Below are positions 41,924-51,737 of a stretch of 64,000 nucleotides of DNA, piece after piece. Numbering within the stretch: the stretch's first letter is position 1; each line of letters starts with the position of its first letter. The notes beneath the pieces are model-generated. The model searched no databases, was not told the origin of the DNA, and saw nothing but the letters and a program-made list of their open reading frames with translations. The stretch is taken from positions 1 to 64,000 of the forward strand of contig JADQCB010000017.1 of the NCBI GenBank assembly GCA_016278325.1, given 5' to 3'. The stretch is from Actibacterium sp. GTDB taxonomy: Bacteria > Pseudomonadota > Alphaproteobacteria > Rhodobacterales > Rhodobacteraceae. The position numbers and the translations under genes are program-made.

Positions 41924-42676
41924 TCACCTCCAGATCGGCAGGCCGGTGATCGCCGAGGCAGCGATGATCGCATAGGCAACCCCGCGATATGCCGCCTCGC
42001 GCCCGGGGCGGAAGATCGCGGCACCGGCGATATTGGCCACAAGATAGGCCGGAATCGCCAGCAAGGCCAGCACCAGGGCCTCGGGCGCCAACCGGCCGGT
42101 CGTCCAGAACGCCCCGATCAGCAGCACATCAACGCCTGCCAGATACAGCAGCAGATTGGCGCGGATCGTGGCGGCGGGCAGCGGGCTGGCCATGTAGAGC
42201 AGAATCGCCGGCGGCCCCGAAAGCCCGGTGGAGCCGCCCAGGAAACCGCCCAGTCCGCCCGTGCCCAGCGTCAGCCCGCGGCGCATCGGCCCGCGATAGC
42301 GCCAGCCCGAAACCAGCAGGCCCAACAGCACCAGCGCGACCAGCGACACCGCCCAGCGGAACAGCGTCACCGGCAACCAGGTCAGCAGCATCACGCCGAT
42401 CGGCAGGCCCGCCACGGCGCCGGCCACCAGCCGCGCAACATCGGCGCGATCGGCCTCGCGCAGGGCGCGCGGCAGGATCGGCAGCGGCCCGATCAGATCC
42501 ATCGCCACCAGCACCGTCAGCGCCCAGACCGGCGGCACGAACAGGGCTGCAACCGGCACGAAGACCAGCGCCGTCCCGAACCCGGAAAACCCGCGCACCA
42601 GCCCGGCGACCAGCGCCGCGGCCAGAATCCAGATCAGCCCCGGCGTCGCAATCGCCGCCTGGACAGGTTCAGGCAT
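41924..42676 (-). CDS. TauE/SafE family sulfite-exporter-like membrane protein
   Basis: A 250-residue inner-membrane protein with seven or eight hydrophobic helices. TauE/SafE proteins (DUF81) export sulfite, sulfoacetate or similar anions. The two family repeats start with GLVRGFSGFGTALVFVPV and GGLGGFLGGSTGLSGPPAILLY. Its start overlaps the secF stop by eight bases. No sulfur-metabolism gene is adjacent, so the substrate is open. Confidence 0.9.
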   Translation of the reverse strand: MPEPVQAAIATPGLIWILAAALVAGLVRGFSGFGTALVFVPVAALFVPPVWALTVLVAMDLIGPLPILPRALREADRADVARLVAGAVAGLPIGVMLLTWLPVTLFRWAVSLVALVLLGLLVSGWRYRGPMRRGLTLGTGGLGGFLGGSTGLSGPPAILLYMASPLPAATIRANLLLYLAGVDVLLIGAFWTTGRLAPEALVLALLAIPAYLVANIAGAAIFRPGREAAYRGVAYAIIAASAITGLPIWR

Positions 42677-43637
42677 TGCCGTTGGTGAACTGCGTGCCGG
42701 CGGTCTTGTCAGGCTTGGACCAATCGCGTTTGACTCCCAGGAACAGCACGATGTTCTTGGCCACGAAGACCGATGAATAGGTGCCGACGACCACGCCCCA
42801 GGTCATCGCGAAGACAAAGCCGCGGATCACGTCGCCACCCAGCACCAGCAGCGCGATCAGCGCGATCAGCGTGGTGCCCGAGGTCATCACGGTGCGCGAG
42901 AGCGTCTCGTTCACCGACAGGTTCATCACCTCGCGCAGGTCCATCTTCTTGTATTTCCGCAGGTTCTCGCGCAACCGGTCGAACACGACCACGGTGTCGT
43001 TGATCGAATAGCCGACAATCGTCAGAAGCGCGGCAATGATCGTGAGGTCGAACCGGATCTGGAACAACGAGAAGATGCCGATGGTCACCAGCACGTCATG
43101 CACCAATGCGGCCACGGCCCCGACGGCGAACTGCCATTCGAAGCGCAACCAGATATAGACCAGGATCGCGCAAACCGCCAGAAGGACCGATACGATGGCG
43201 CTGCGGATCAGCTCGGCCGAAACCTTGCCGCCCACGCTTTCCACCGAGGTGAAGCGAATTTCGGGGTCCACCGCCCGCAACGCAGACTGGACCTTGTCCA
43301 CGGTTTCGGGGGTGATGCTCTGCGCGCCGCTCTGCGCCTCGAGCCGGATCTGCGCCACGTTCCGGTCCGGGCCGAAGCTCGGGTCGAAGACCTCGGTGAT
43401 CGACACTTCGCCCAGGCCGAGCCCGGACAGCGCGTCGCGATAGCTGGCCACGTCCACCTGTGCCGTGCTTTCGGTACGGATCGTGGTGCCGCCGCGGAAA
43501 TCGATGCCATAATTCAGCCCGATCACGGCAAACAGGATGATCGAGGCGATCACCGCCACGACCGAGGCGCCGAAGGTGAGACGCGCGTTGCGGAAAAAGT
43601 CCCAGTTCGTGTCGGACGGGACGAGCTTCAGTCGCAT
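42669..43637 (-). CDS. secF: Protein translocase subunit SecF
   Basis: A 322-residue inner-membrane subunit with six helices and a large first periplasmic loop. With SecD it uses the proton gradient to help preproteins leave the SecYEG channel. Typical regions are GLNYGIDFRGGTTIRTEST, ALLTIVGYSINDTVVVFDRLREN and LSRTVMTSGTTLIALIALLVLGGD. It starts ten bases after the secD stop in the secD-secF order. Confidence 0.96.
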   Translation of the reverse strand: MRLKLVPSDTNWDFFRNARLTFGASVVAVIASIILFAVIGLNYGIDFRGGTTIRTESTAQVDVASYRDALSGLGLGEVSITEVFDPSFGPDRNVAQIRLEAQSGAQSITPETVDKVQSALRAVDPEIRFTSVESVGGKVSAELIRSAIVSVLLAVCAILVYIWLRFEWQFAVGAVAALVHDVLVTIGIFSLFQIRFDLTIIAALLTIVGYSINDTVVVFDRLRENLRKYKKMDLREVMNLSVNETLSRTVMTSGTTLIALIALLVLGGDVIRGFVFAMTWGVVVGTYSSVFVAKNIVLFLGVKRDWSKPDKTAGTQFTNGNA

Positions 43638-43647
43638 GGCGATCTCC

Positions 43648-45309
43648 TTAAACCTCGATTGCCCGGGGACGGCGGCGTTCCATCCACATCACGATCAACA
43701 GGCGCGTCACGAAGATCGCCGTGAAAACCGAGGTCAGGATCCCCAGGCCCAGCGTCACCGCGAAGCCGCGCACCGGGCCGGCGCCCATCATGAACAGGAT
43801 CGTGGCGGTCAGCAATGTGGTGATATTGCCGTCGATGATCGCGCTCAGCGCCTTTTCATAGCCCAGGTCGATCGCGCGGGCCGGCCCCTTGGCGGTGCGC
43901 ATCTCTTCGCGGATCCGCTCGAACACCAGCACGTTGGCATCCACCGCCATGCCGATGGTCAGCACGATCCCGGCGATGCCGGGCAGCGTCAGCGTGGCCC
44001 CGATCAGCGACAGAAGGCCGATCAGCAAGGCGACATTCAGGACCAGCGCGACATTGGCGATGACCCCGAACCAGCCGTAGCTGGCCACCATGAAGGCCAG
44101 CACCGCGATCCCGGCAACATAGGTCGCCAGCTTGCCCGCGGCGATGCTGTCGGCGCCCAGCTGCGGGCCGATGGTGCGCTCTTCCAGGAAGGTCAGTTCG
44201 GCCGGCAGCGCCCCCGCGCGCAGCAGGATCGCCAGGTTGGTCGACTCCTCCACCGTGAAATTGCCCGAGATCTGCCCCGACCCGGTGCGGATCGCCTCGC
44301 GGATCACCGGGGCCGACACGACCTCGTCATCCAGCACGATCGCGAAGGGCGAGCCCACATTCTCCACCGTGTAATCGCCGAAGGCGCGCGCGCCGGCGGG
44401 ATCGAAACGGAACGTCACGACCGGCTGCCCGTTCTGATCGAAGGCCGGTTGCGCATCGGTCAGATCCTCGCCGCTGACCACCGGGGCCTCTTCGATGATG
44501 TAATAGACGCCCTGCTCTTCCATCGAGGGCAGGATGATGTTGCCGGGCCCGGGGTTCTGATCGGCATTCGTCGTCCGGCTGACGACCGGGTGGAATGTCA
44601 GCCGGGCGGTGGTTCCGATCAATGTCTTGAGCTCTTCGGCCGACCCGATTCCCGGCACCTGGATCAGGATCCGGTCGTCGCCCTGGCGCATGATCGTCGG
44701 CTCGCGGGTGCCGACCTCGTCGATCCGGCGCCGGACGATCTCGAGCGCCTGTTGCAGGGTGCGGTCGGTCACCGCCTGCCGCTCGGCCGCAGACAGGCGC
44801 ACGATCAGCTCGTCCCCTTCGGCCGAGACCTCGATATCGTTCGATCCCACCCCGGTCAGGGTGGTGACGGGCTGGGCCAGCTGGCGCACGGCCTGCATCG
44901 CCGCGCCCATCCCGTCGGGGCGCGAGATGCGAACCCGCAATTCGCCCGGCGGCGCGTCCTGCCGGCGGATCGTTCCCACCTGGTCGCGCAGGTCACGCAG
45001 CGCATCGCGCACCTCGGGCCACAGCGCGGTCATCCGCCTGGCATAGACATCCTCGACCTGCACCTCGGCCAGAAGATGCGCCCCGCCACGCAGGTCGAGC
45101 CCGAGATTGACCAGCCCCGAGGGCAGCCAGCCCGGCCAGGCCGCGGCTTGCGCGCGCAGGGTCTCTGTGGCGCCGTTGTTCTCGATCGCGCGGACCGCGT
45201 CGTTATGGCCCTCGACACGGGAATAGAACAGATTCGGCGCGGCCAGGATCAGACCCAGGGCGCAGACGCCCCAGATCACGATGCGTTTCCAGAGCGGGAT
45301 GTTCAGCAT
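43648..45309 (-). CDS. secD: Protein translocase subunit SecD
   Basis: A 553-residue RND-type inner-membrane subunit. The first periplasmic domain begins after GLDLRGGAHLLAEVQVEDV; the C-terminal membrane half shows GFAVTLGLGILTSVFTAIFVTRLLI and IGMAVDANVLVFERIREEM, the latter with the conserved Asp used in proton-coupled movement. It follows yajC by ten bases. Length is normal for alphaproteobacterial SecD. Confidence 0.96.
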   Translation of the reverse strand: MLNIPLWKRIVIWGVCALGLILAAPNLFYSRVEGHNDAVRAIENNGATETLRAQAAAWPGWLPSGLVNLGLDLRGGAHLLAEVQVEDVYARRMTALWPEVRDALRDLRDQVGTIRRQDAPPGELRVRISRPDGMGAAMQAVRQLAQPVTTLTGVGSNDIEVSAEGDELIVRLSAAERQAVTDRTLQQALEIVRRRIDEVGTREPTIMRQGDDRILIQVPGIGSAEELKTLIGTTARLTFHPVVSRTTNADQNPGPGNIILPSMEEQGVYYIIEEAPVVSGEDLTDAQPAFDQNGQPVVTFRFDPAGARAFGDYTVENVGSPFAIVLDDEVVSAPVIREAIRTGSGQISGNFTVEESTNLAILLRAGALPAELTFLEERTIGPQLGADSIAAGKLATYVAGIAVLAFMVASYGWFGVIANVALVLNVALLIGLLSLIGATLTLPGIAGIVLTIGMAVDANVLVFERIREEMRTAKGPARAIDLGYEKALSAIIDGNITTLLTATILFMMGAGPVRGFAVTLGLGILTSVFTAIFVTRLLIVMWMERRRPRAIEV

Positions 45310-45319
45310 GGGCGCGCGC

Positions 45320-45646
45320 TCAGGCCTTTTCGGCTGGTTCGGTCTTGCTCATGACCTGGGCGATGGTCTGGCGCATCACGCGCACCTTCACGCCCTCGGC
45401 GATCTCGACCTCGACCTCGTTGTCGTCCTTGACCTTGCTGACCTTGCCGATCACGCCCCCCTGGGTGACCACCTGATCGCCGCGGCGCAACGCCTCGACC
45501 ATGGCCTTGTGCTCTTTCACCTTCTTCTGCTGCGGCCGGATCAGCAGGAAATACATGATCGCGAAGATCAGTATCAGCGGCACGAAGCTGGTCAGCGCGC
45601 TTCCGGCGCCGCCGGCAGCCTGGGCATAGGCAGGCGTAGCAAACAT
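45320..45646 (-). CDS. yajC: Preprotein translocase subunit YajC
   Basis: A 108-residue protein with one membrane helix (about 18-37) followed by the family signature [22 protein letters not shown] and a cytosolic [21 protein letters not shown] region. It joins SecDF in the holotranslocon. It is the first gene of yajC-secD-secF and divergent from serS across a 176-base region. Confidence 0.95.
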   Translation of the reverse strand: MFATPAYAQAAGGAGSALTSFVPLILIFAIMYFLLIRPQQKKVKEHKAMVEALRRGDQVVTQGGVIGKVSKVKDDNEVEVEIAEGVKVRVMRQTIAQVMSKTEPAEKA

Positions 45647-45822
45647 CTGGATTTTCCTTCCTGTCGCGGGGCCGAGCCCGCCCGTTTCGAATTGGCGCGC
45701 ACCCTATCCGCGGCCTGCGGGGATGGCAAGACGATGCCGGCCGCCGCGTTTTCGCGGTTCAAATGGCGCATTTCATCGGGCATATGGGGGCGCAAGAGCG
45801 ACATTCAATCAGGATCACCCCA

Positions 45823-47115
45823 ATGCATGACATCAAGGCCATCCGCGATAATCCTGCCGGTTTCGACGCGGCGCTCTCGCGCCGCGGGATCGCGCCCGTG
45901 GCCTCGGAGGTTCTTGCCATCGACGAGGCACGGCGGGCCCGCATCCTGGCCGCCGAGACGGCGCAGGCCGAGCAGAACAAGGCCAGCAAGGAGATCGGCC
46001 GCGCCAAGGCGGCCGGGGACGAGGACGGCTTCGCGCGGCTACGCGCGCTGGTGGCGGAAAAGAAGGCCGAAATCGCGCGCCTGAACGACGAGGCCAAGGC
46101 CGAGGATTCGCGCCTGGCCGATCTGCTGGCAACGATTCCCAACCTGCCGCTGGACGATGTGCCACTCGGCACCGACGAGGATGACAATGTCGAGATCCGG
46201 CGCCACGGCACACCGCGCGATTTCGCCTTCGCGCCGAAAGAGCATTACGAGCTTGCCGCGGTGAAATCGGGCATGGATTTCGAAACCGCCGCCCGCCTTT
46301 CCGGGTCGCGTTTCGTGGTGTTGTCGGGGGCGGTGGCGCGCGTGCACCGGGCGCTGGCGCAGTTCATGCTGGACGTGCATGTCAATGAAAACGGCCTGCT
46401 GGAAACCATCACCCCGGTGCTGGTCCGCGAAGAGATGATGTATGGCACCGGCCAGCTGCCCAAGTTCGGCGAGGACAGCTATCGCACCGAGGACGGCTGG
46501 TGGCTGATCCCCACCGCCGAGGTGACGCTGACCAACATCGTCAATGGCCAGACGATTCAGGCCGCAAGCCTGCCGCGGCGCCATGTCGCACACACCCAGT
46601 GCTTCCGCTCGGAGGCCGGCAGCGCCGGGCGCGACACCGCCGGGATGTTGCGCCAGCACCAGTTCGAGAAGGTCGAGATGGTGTCGATCACCCATCCCGA
46701 CGAAAGCCTTGCCGAACATGAACGCATGACCCGCTGCGCCGAGGACATCCTCGAACGGCTGGCCCTGCCTTACCGCACCATGGTGCTGTGCACCGGCGAC
46801 ATGGGCTTTGGCGCGCAGAAGACCCATGACATCGAGGTCTGGCTGCCGGGGCAGAACACCTATCGCGAGATCTCGTCGGTCTCGACCTGCGGCGATTTCC
46901 AGGCGCGCCGGATGAACGCGCGCTTCCGCCCGGCGGATGGCGGCAAGCCGGAATTCGTGCATACCCTCAACGGCTCGGGCCTGGCGGTGGGGCGCACCCT
47001 GATCGCGGTGCTGGAAAACGGGCAGGAAGAGGACGGATCGGTCACCCTTCCCGCCGTGCTGCACCCCTGGCTGGGCGGCCGCGGCCGGATCACCGCCGAT
47101 GGGAGGCTTGCCTGA
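45823..47115 (+). CDS. serS: Seryl-tRNA synthetase
   Basis: A 430-residue class II aminoacyl-tRNA synthetase that charges tRNA-Ser and tRNA-Sec. The N-terminal coiled-coil arm (about 25-100) binds the long variable arm of the tRNA. Class II motifs 2 and 3 are in [30 protein letters not shown] (described in parts) and [22 protein letters not shown] precedes the ATG. Its stop overlaps the start of the TspO-like gene (TGATG). Confidence 0.97.
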   Translation: MHDIKAIRDNPAGFDAALSRRGIAPVASEVLAIDEARRARILAAETAQAEQNKASKEIGRAKAAGDEDGFARLRALVAEKKAEIARLNDEAKAEDSRLADLLATIPNLPLDDVPLGTDEDDNVEIRRHGTPRDFAFAPKEHYELAAVKSGMDFETAARLSGSRFVVLSGAVARVHRALAQFMLDVHVNENGLLETITPVLVREEMMYGTGQLPKFGEDSYRTEDGWWLIPTAEVTLTNIVNGQTIQAASLPRRHVAHTQCFRSEAGSAGRDTAGMLRQHQFEKVEMVSITHPDESLAEHERMTRCAEDILERLALPYRTMVLCTGDMGFGAQKTHDIEVWLPGQNTYREISSVSTCGDFQARRMNARFRPADGGKPEFVHTLNGSGLAVGRTLIAVLENGQEEDGSVTLPAVLHPWLGGRGRITADGRLA

Positions 47116-47831
47116 TGGATCCGATCAAGGCCGTCCTGGTTTTCCTTGCGACACTTTTCTTCGTGATGGCGCCGCTTCTGTCCGGCGGGTTCGGCGGGTT
47201 CACCCCGGCGCAATTCCCGATTCCGCAGGATCACCCGCCGGTGCAGCCCGCGGGGTATGCCTTTGCAATCTGGGGGCCGATCTATCTGGGCCTGATCGTC
47301 TCGGCCGGGTACGGCCTGTTCGCCTGCGCCCGCGATGGGGCGTGGGAGGCGACGCGCCTGCCGCTGATCCTGTCGCTGGGACCCGGCGCCGCCTGGATCG
47401 GTGTGGCCCAGCTCAGCCCGATCTGGGCCACCGTGCTGATCTGGTGGATGCTGGCCTGTGCGCTGGTGGCGCTGGCCCGCTGCCCGCATCGCGACCGCTG
47501 GCTGTTGCAGGCGCCTCTCGCCGTCTATGCCGGCTGGCTGACCGCCGCGGCCTGGGTCTCGGTCGGGCTGATCGGCGCGGGATACGGGCTCGGCCTCGAT
47601 GAAACCGGCTGGGCGATCCTGTCGCTGGCCGGCGCGCTTGGCACGGGCAGCGCGATGCAAAGGCGCCTGCGCCGCGCGCCGGAATACGGGGCTGCGATCA
47701 CCTGGGCGCTGATCGGCGTCGTGGTCGCGAATCTCGGCGCCAACCTGCCCGTGGCGGCGCTGGCCGCGGTCGGCGCGCTTTTGATTGGCAGCCTGGCATT
47801 GCGCTTCATCCAGACCGCGCCGGCCGAGTGA
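47115..47831 (+). CDS. TspO/MBR-related membrane protein
   Basis: A 238-residue inner-membrane protein with about seven hydrophobic helices and many Trp residues. The segment YAFAIWGPIYLGLIVSAGYGL is reminiscent of the tryptophan-rich sensory (TspO/MBR) family, and plant- and bacterial-type longer relatives have this size. TspO proteins bind tetrapyrroles; the ligand of this longer type is unknown. The start overlaps the serS stop, so it is translationally coupled to serS, an odd functional pairing. Confidence 0.65.
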   Translation: MDPIKAVLVFLATLFFVMAPLLSGGFGGFTPAQFPIPQDHPPVQPAGYAFAIWGPIYLGLIVSAGYGLFACARDGAWEATRLPLILSLGPGAAWIGVAQLSPIWATVLIWWMLACALVALARCPHRDRWLLQAPLAVYAGWLTAAAWVSVGLIGAGYGLGLDETGWAILSLAGALGTGSAMQRRLRRAPEYGAAITWALIGVVVANLGANLPVAALAAVGALLIGSLALRFIQTAPAE

Positions 47832-47925
47832 CACGCGGCGACCGGGAGGGGGGCGGAGGCCCCTACCCGGGCTGACCCGGATCCTGTATGACGGCGCCGA
47901 CAGCCAACGCGAGAGGACCCATCCC

Positions 47926-48567
47926 ATGACCCCAGCCGAAGCCAGTGTCGAAACCGAAAAGCTCTGCCGGCTCGCGCCGGTGATCCCGGTCCTGGTTATC
48001 GAGGACGCCAGCACTGCCCGGCCCCTGGCCGAGGCGCTGGTGCGCGGCGGACTGCCGGTGCTGGAGGTGACACTGCGCACCGACGCCGCGCTGGCGGCGA
48101 TATCGGAAATGGCCCGGGTCGAGGGCGGCGTGGTGGGGGCCGGAACCCTGCTGACACCCGCCGACATGAAGGCCGCGAAAGAGGCCGGCGCGCTGTTCGG
48201 CGTCACGCCCGGCACCACCGATGCCCTGATCGACGCCGCCCGCGCCGAATCGCTGCCGCTCTTGCCCGGTGCGGCCACAGCGAGCGAGGCGATGTGCCTG
48301 CTGGAAAAGGGATACACGGTGCAGAAATTCTTTCCCGCGGAACCCGCCGGCGGCGCGAAATATCTCAAATCCCTTTCCGCGCCCCTGCCGCAGATCCGGT
48401 TCTGCCCCACCGGCGGCATCGGCCTGGGCAACGCGGCGGATTACCTGTCATTGCCAAACGTGCTTTGCGTCGGCGGCAGCTGGATCGCCCCGCCCGAGAT
48501 GCTTCGCGCCGGGGATTGGGACGCGATCGCCGATCTCGCCCGCGAGGCCGCCACGCTGGCGCGCTGA
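47926..48567 (+). CDS. eda: 2-dehydro-3-deoxy-phosphogluconate (KDPG) aldolase
   Basis: A 213-residue class I aldolase of the Entner-Doudoroff pathway, splitting KDPG into pyruvate and glyceraldehyde-3-phosphate. The Schiff-base lysine is K134 in YTVQKFFPAE. Other family marks are GLPVLEVTLRTDAAL, VVGAGTLL and FCPTGGIG. AGAGGA precedes the ATG. edd, its usual partner, is not adjacent. KHG or KDPGal activity of the same family cannot be excluded. Confidence 0.92.
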   Translation: MTPAEASVETEKLCRLAPVIPVLVIEDASTARPLAEALVRGGLPVLEVTLRTDAALAAISEMARVEGGVVGAGTLLTPADMKAAKEAGALFGVTPGTTDALIDAARAESLPLLPGAATASEAMCLLEKGYTVQKFFPAEPAGGAKYLKSLSAPLPQIRFCPTGGIGLGNAADYLSLPNVLCVGGSWIAPPEMLRAGDWDAIADLAREAATLAR

Positions 48568-48586
48568 CCCCGCCCGCGCGGCCCTT

Positions 48587-48856
48587 TCAGCGCCCGCGCC
48601 GTGACCGCCAGCCGCCACGGCGCCGCGGCGGGGCCATTTCCTGCCGCGCGTCGCGCAGCAGCCTTGTCATCGGATGTTCCGGGGCGGATGGGCCATATTC
48701 TGCAAGCAGCGTCTCGATCGCCGCCGCGCTGTCCGCCCCGCCGGGCATCCCCAGCGCCCAGTCGAGAAAGATCGAGCGACATTCCGCAGCGCCGATTCCG
48801 TCCATGCGATAGGATTCGCGGATGACACCGCGCGGGTCGGCCTGTTTCGGAGTCAT
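48587..48856 (-). CDS. Small conserved-type protein downstream of glnE
   Basis: An 89-residue soluble protein with RVIRESYRMDGIGAAECRSIFLDWALGM-like text in its first half (acidic/amphipathic helices) and a strongly basic C-terminus (PPRRRGGWRSRRGR). No family is recognised. Its start overlaps the glnE stop by four bases (ATGA), so it is co-translated with glnE. The arginine-rich tail could bind nucleic acid or membrane, which is inference only. Confidence 0.68.
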   Translation of the reverse strand: MTPKQADPRGVIRESYRMDGIGAAECRSIFLDWALGMPGGADSAAAIETLLAEYGPSAPEHPMTRLLRDARQEMAPPRRRGGWRSRRGR

Positions 48857-51645
48857 TGCTGCGCCCCCTCGCGCCTGAGAACCGCGTCGATCAGCGCGGC
48901 AATCTCACCCTGCACCCGTTCCAGATCCCGTGCCAGCGCTTCGGCGCTGTCCGCCTCGGTCGCGCGCAGCAGGAAGGCACGCCCGCCTTCGCCGATCTCG
49001 TCCGGCTGCAGCGGCTTGTCGGTCAGAAGCTTGGCCGCGATCTCGACCCGGCGAAACAACCTGTAGGCCCGCTTCAGGGCCGCGCCCTCCTCGCGCGTCA
49101 GCCAGCCCGCCCGCACACCCGCATCCAGTTGAAGGCCCACCCGGGTGGCGGCGCTGCCCGCGACCAGCGCCGCGGCCGAGGCAATCAGCTCGATATCCTG
49201 GCCGCGCCCCGGCCCCAGTTTTCCGTCCCAGGCCCCCTTGGCCGGTTTCGACTGGGCCACGCGGGCGCGCATGTCGGCGACACCTGCGACGATGCGCCCC
49301 GAATCGCCCTTTTCCGCCAGCAGATCGCGGCGGAACGCCTCGACCTCGTCGGCCAGTTCCGGCGCGCCGGCCACCGCGCGGGCGCGGGTCAGGGCCAGAT
49401 GTTCCCATGTCCAGGCTTCGCTGCGCTGATAATCGCGGAACGCCTGGATAGAGGTCGCCACCGGCCCCTGATTGCCCGACGGGCGCAGGCGCATGTCCAC
49501 CTCGTAAAGCCGCCCCTCGGCCATCGGCGCCGTCAGCGCGGTCACCAGCGCCTGAGTCAGCCGCGCATAATAGGCCCGCGCGGACAATGGGCGCCGCCCG
49601 TCGGAGGATTCGACGCCATCGGCGTCATAGATCACGATCAGGTCCAGGTCCGAGCGCGCGGTCAATTGCCGCGCGCCGAGCGAGCCCATCCCCAGAACCA
49701 CCGCACCGCGCCCCGGCGGTGCCCCGTGCTTGCCGGCGAACTGCCCCGTGACGCGCGGCCACAGTGCGCCCAGCACCGCCTCGGCCAGGTCGGCATATTG
49801 CACGCTTGCCTCTTCGGTCTCGATCAGCCCGCGCAGCAGATGCACGCCGATACGGAAATGCCACTCCTTGGTCCAGCGGCGCGTTTCATCCAGCTGAAGC
49901 TCGTAATCGTCGAGCGCCGACAATTGCTCGGCCAGGTCCGCGCGCAGCGCGTCGCGCCCCGGCCAGTCGGCGAAGAACCCGCCGCCGATCACCGCGTCCA
50001 GAACCCCGGCATTGCGCGACAGGTACCGCGCCAGTTCCGGCGCCGTGGCCGCGATATCGACGATCAGGTCGATCAGCTGCGGGTTGGCCTCGAACAGCGA
50101 GAACAACTGAACCCCGGCCGGCAAGCCGGCCAGAAACCCGTCGAAGGCCACGAACGCCTCTTTCGGGCGGCCCGCCTCGGCCAGCCGGCGCAGCAATTCG
50201 GGCCGCAGACGCTTGAAAACCTCGGTGGCCCGCTGTGAACGCAAAGCCGGGTAACCATGCCAGTTCTCGACGATTTCGGCCGTGCCCTCGGGCAGGTCCA
50301 CCGGGCTGGCCGGCGCCTTGCCGGGCGCGAAAAACCCTTCGGTCAGCCCTTCCACACGCTCCAGCCGCGCCAGCAGATCCGCGCGAAAGGCATCGGTGTC
50401 TCCCTGCCCCATGAACCGGGCGATTCGCGTGACGCCCTCGGCGCTGCCCGGCATCGCGTGGGTCTGCGCATCGTTGACCATCTGCAATCGGTGTTCGAGC
50501 TCGCGGTGAGCCGTGTAATCATCACTCAAGGTGTCGGCCACCGACTGGGGAATCCAGCCTTTCCGCGCCAGCCGCGCCAGTCCCTCGGTCGTGCCGCGGA
50601 CCTGGAGATCCGGATCGCGCCCGCCGGCGATGATCTGCCGCGTCTGGGTGAAGAACTCGATCTCGCGGATCCCGCCCTGGCCCAGCTTCATGTCGTGGCC
50701 CTCGACCGCGAGACGCCCGTGCAGATGCTTGTGCTCACGGATCGCCATGCGCATGTCATGGGCGTCCTGGATCGCCGCGAAATCCAGATGCCTGCGCCAA
50801 ACGAAGGGACGCAGCCGTTCCAGATATGCATTTCCCGCCGCGATATCGCCGGCGCAGGGGCGCGCCTTGATATGGGCCGCCCGTTCCCATGTTCGTCCGA
50901 GGCTTTCGTAATACTGTTCGGCTGCGGCCATGGCGATGCAGACCGGCGTGACCTGCGCGTCGGGACGCAGCCGCAGATCGGTGCGAAACACATACCCGTC
51001 GCCGGTCAGATCCGAAAGCAGCCCGGTCATCCGCCGGGTGATGCGAACAAATCCGGCGCGTGCCTCGTGATAATCATCGGGGTCATACCGGTCCTGATCA
51101 TACAGGCAGATCAGGTCGATGTCCGAGCTGTAGTTCAGCTCATGCGCCCCCTGTTTTCCCATCGCCAGAACGACCATGCCGCCGCAGCTGTCGATATCCG
51201 TTTCGCCCAGGCCGGGCAGCTTGCCGCGGGCGATCTCGGCCGCAACCAGCCGCTTCAGCGTGACGTCGATGCACAGATCGGCGAAATCGGTCAGCCGGCC
51301 GGTGACCTCGGGCAGCGGCCAGAGCCCGCCCAGATCGGCCAGCGCGATCAGCAGCGCGACGCGCCGCTTGGCCTGGCGCAATCCGGGCTTGAGCTGGTCA
51401 AGCGCCAGCTCCGGCAGCTGCGCCATGACCGCGTCGAACGCATCTTCCGGCCCATCGGCAAGCGCCTGCCGCAACCACTCGGCCTCCTTGCCCATCAGGC
51501 CGCCAAGAAACGGGCTGCACCCGGCGGTGCCGGCCAGCAACTCCACGACCTCGCGCGGCTGGGATGCAAACTCTCCGGCGACCTCCGCCCCGCGTTCGGG
51601 GTCAAAGGCGATCGGGGCGCGGGTGATGCGACTGGCAAAACTCAT
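48853..51645 (-). CDS. glnE: Bifunctional glutamine synthetase adenylyltransferase/deadenylyltransferase
   Basis: A 930-residue enzyme that switches glutamine synthetase activity by adding or removing AMP according to PII state. Two nucleotidyltransferase domains are visible: the N-terminal deadenylylase with NYSSDIDLICLYDQD (about 165-180) and the C-terminal adenylylase with TARSDLDLIVIYDADG (about 658-673). Each is followed by a helical GlnD-type domain. ATG 51645 was chosen (SFASRITRAPIAFDP); the frame extends 18 codons upstream without support. A small gene overlaps its end. Confidence 0.95.
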   Translation of the reverse strand: MSFASRITRAPIAFDPERGAEVAGEFASQPREVVELLAGTAGCSPFLGGLMGKEAEWLRQALADGPEDAFDAVMAQLPELALDQLKPGLRQAKRRVALLIALADLGGLWPLPEVTGRLTDFADLCIDVTLKRLVAAEIARGKLPGLGETDIDSCGGMVVLAMGKQGAHELNYSSDIDLICLYDQDRYDPDDYHEARAGFVRITRRMTGLLSDLTGDGYVFRTDLRLRPDAQVTPVCIAMAAAEQYYESLGRTWERAAHIKARPCAGDIAAGNAYLERLRPFVWRRHLDFAAIQDAHDMRMAIREHKHLHGRLAVEGHDMKLGQGGIREIEFFTQTRQIIAGGRDPDLQVRGTTEGLARLARKGWIPQSVADTLSDDYTAHRELEHRLQMVNDAQTHAMPGSAEGVTRIARFMGQGDTDAFRADLLARLERVEGLTEGFFAPGKAPASPVDLPEGTAEIVENWHGYPALRSQRATEVFKRLRPELLRRLAEAGRPKEAFVAFDGFLAGLPAGVQLFSLFEANPQLIDLIVDIAATAPELARYLSRNAGVLDAVIGGGFFADWPGRDALRADLAEQLSALDDYELQLDETRRWTKEWHFRIGVHLLRGLIETEEASVQYADLAEAVLGALWPRVTGQFAGKHGAPPGRGAVVLGMGSLGARQLTARSDLDLIVIYDADGVESSDGRRPLSARAYYARLTQALVTALTAPMAEGRLYEVDMRLRPSGNQGPVATSIQAFRDYQRSEAWTWEHLALTRARAVAGAPELADEVEAFRRDLLAEKGDSGRIVAGVADMRARVAQSKPAKGAWDGKLGPGRGQDIELIASAAALVAGSAATRVGLQLDAGVRAGWLTREEGAALKRAYRLFRRVEIAAKLLTDKPLQPDEIGEGGRAFLLRATEADSAEALARDLERVQGEIAALIDAVLRREGAQQ

Positions 51646-51737
51646 GGCGCAGTGATGCAGTGCGGGCGCGGGCGGGTCAACGGGCTTGCACCCGCACACA
51701 GGCCGCCGGATAGTCGCCGCAGCAAACGGAGGAATTC

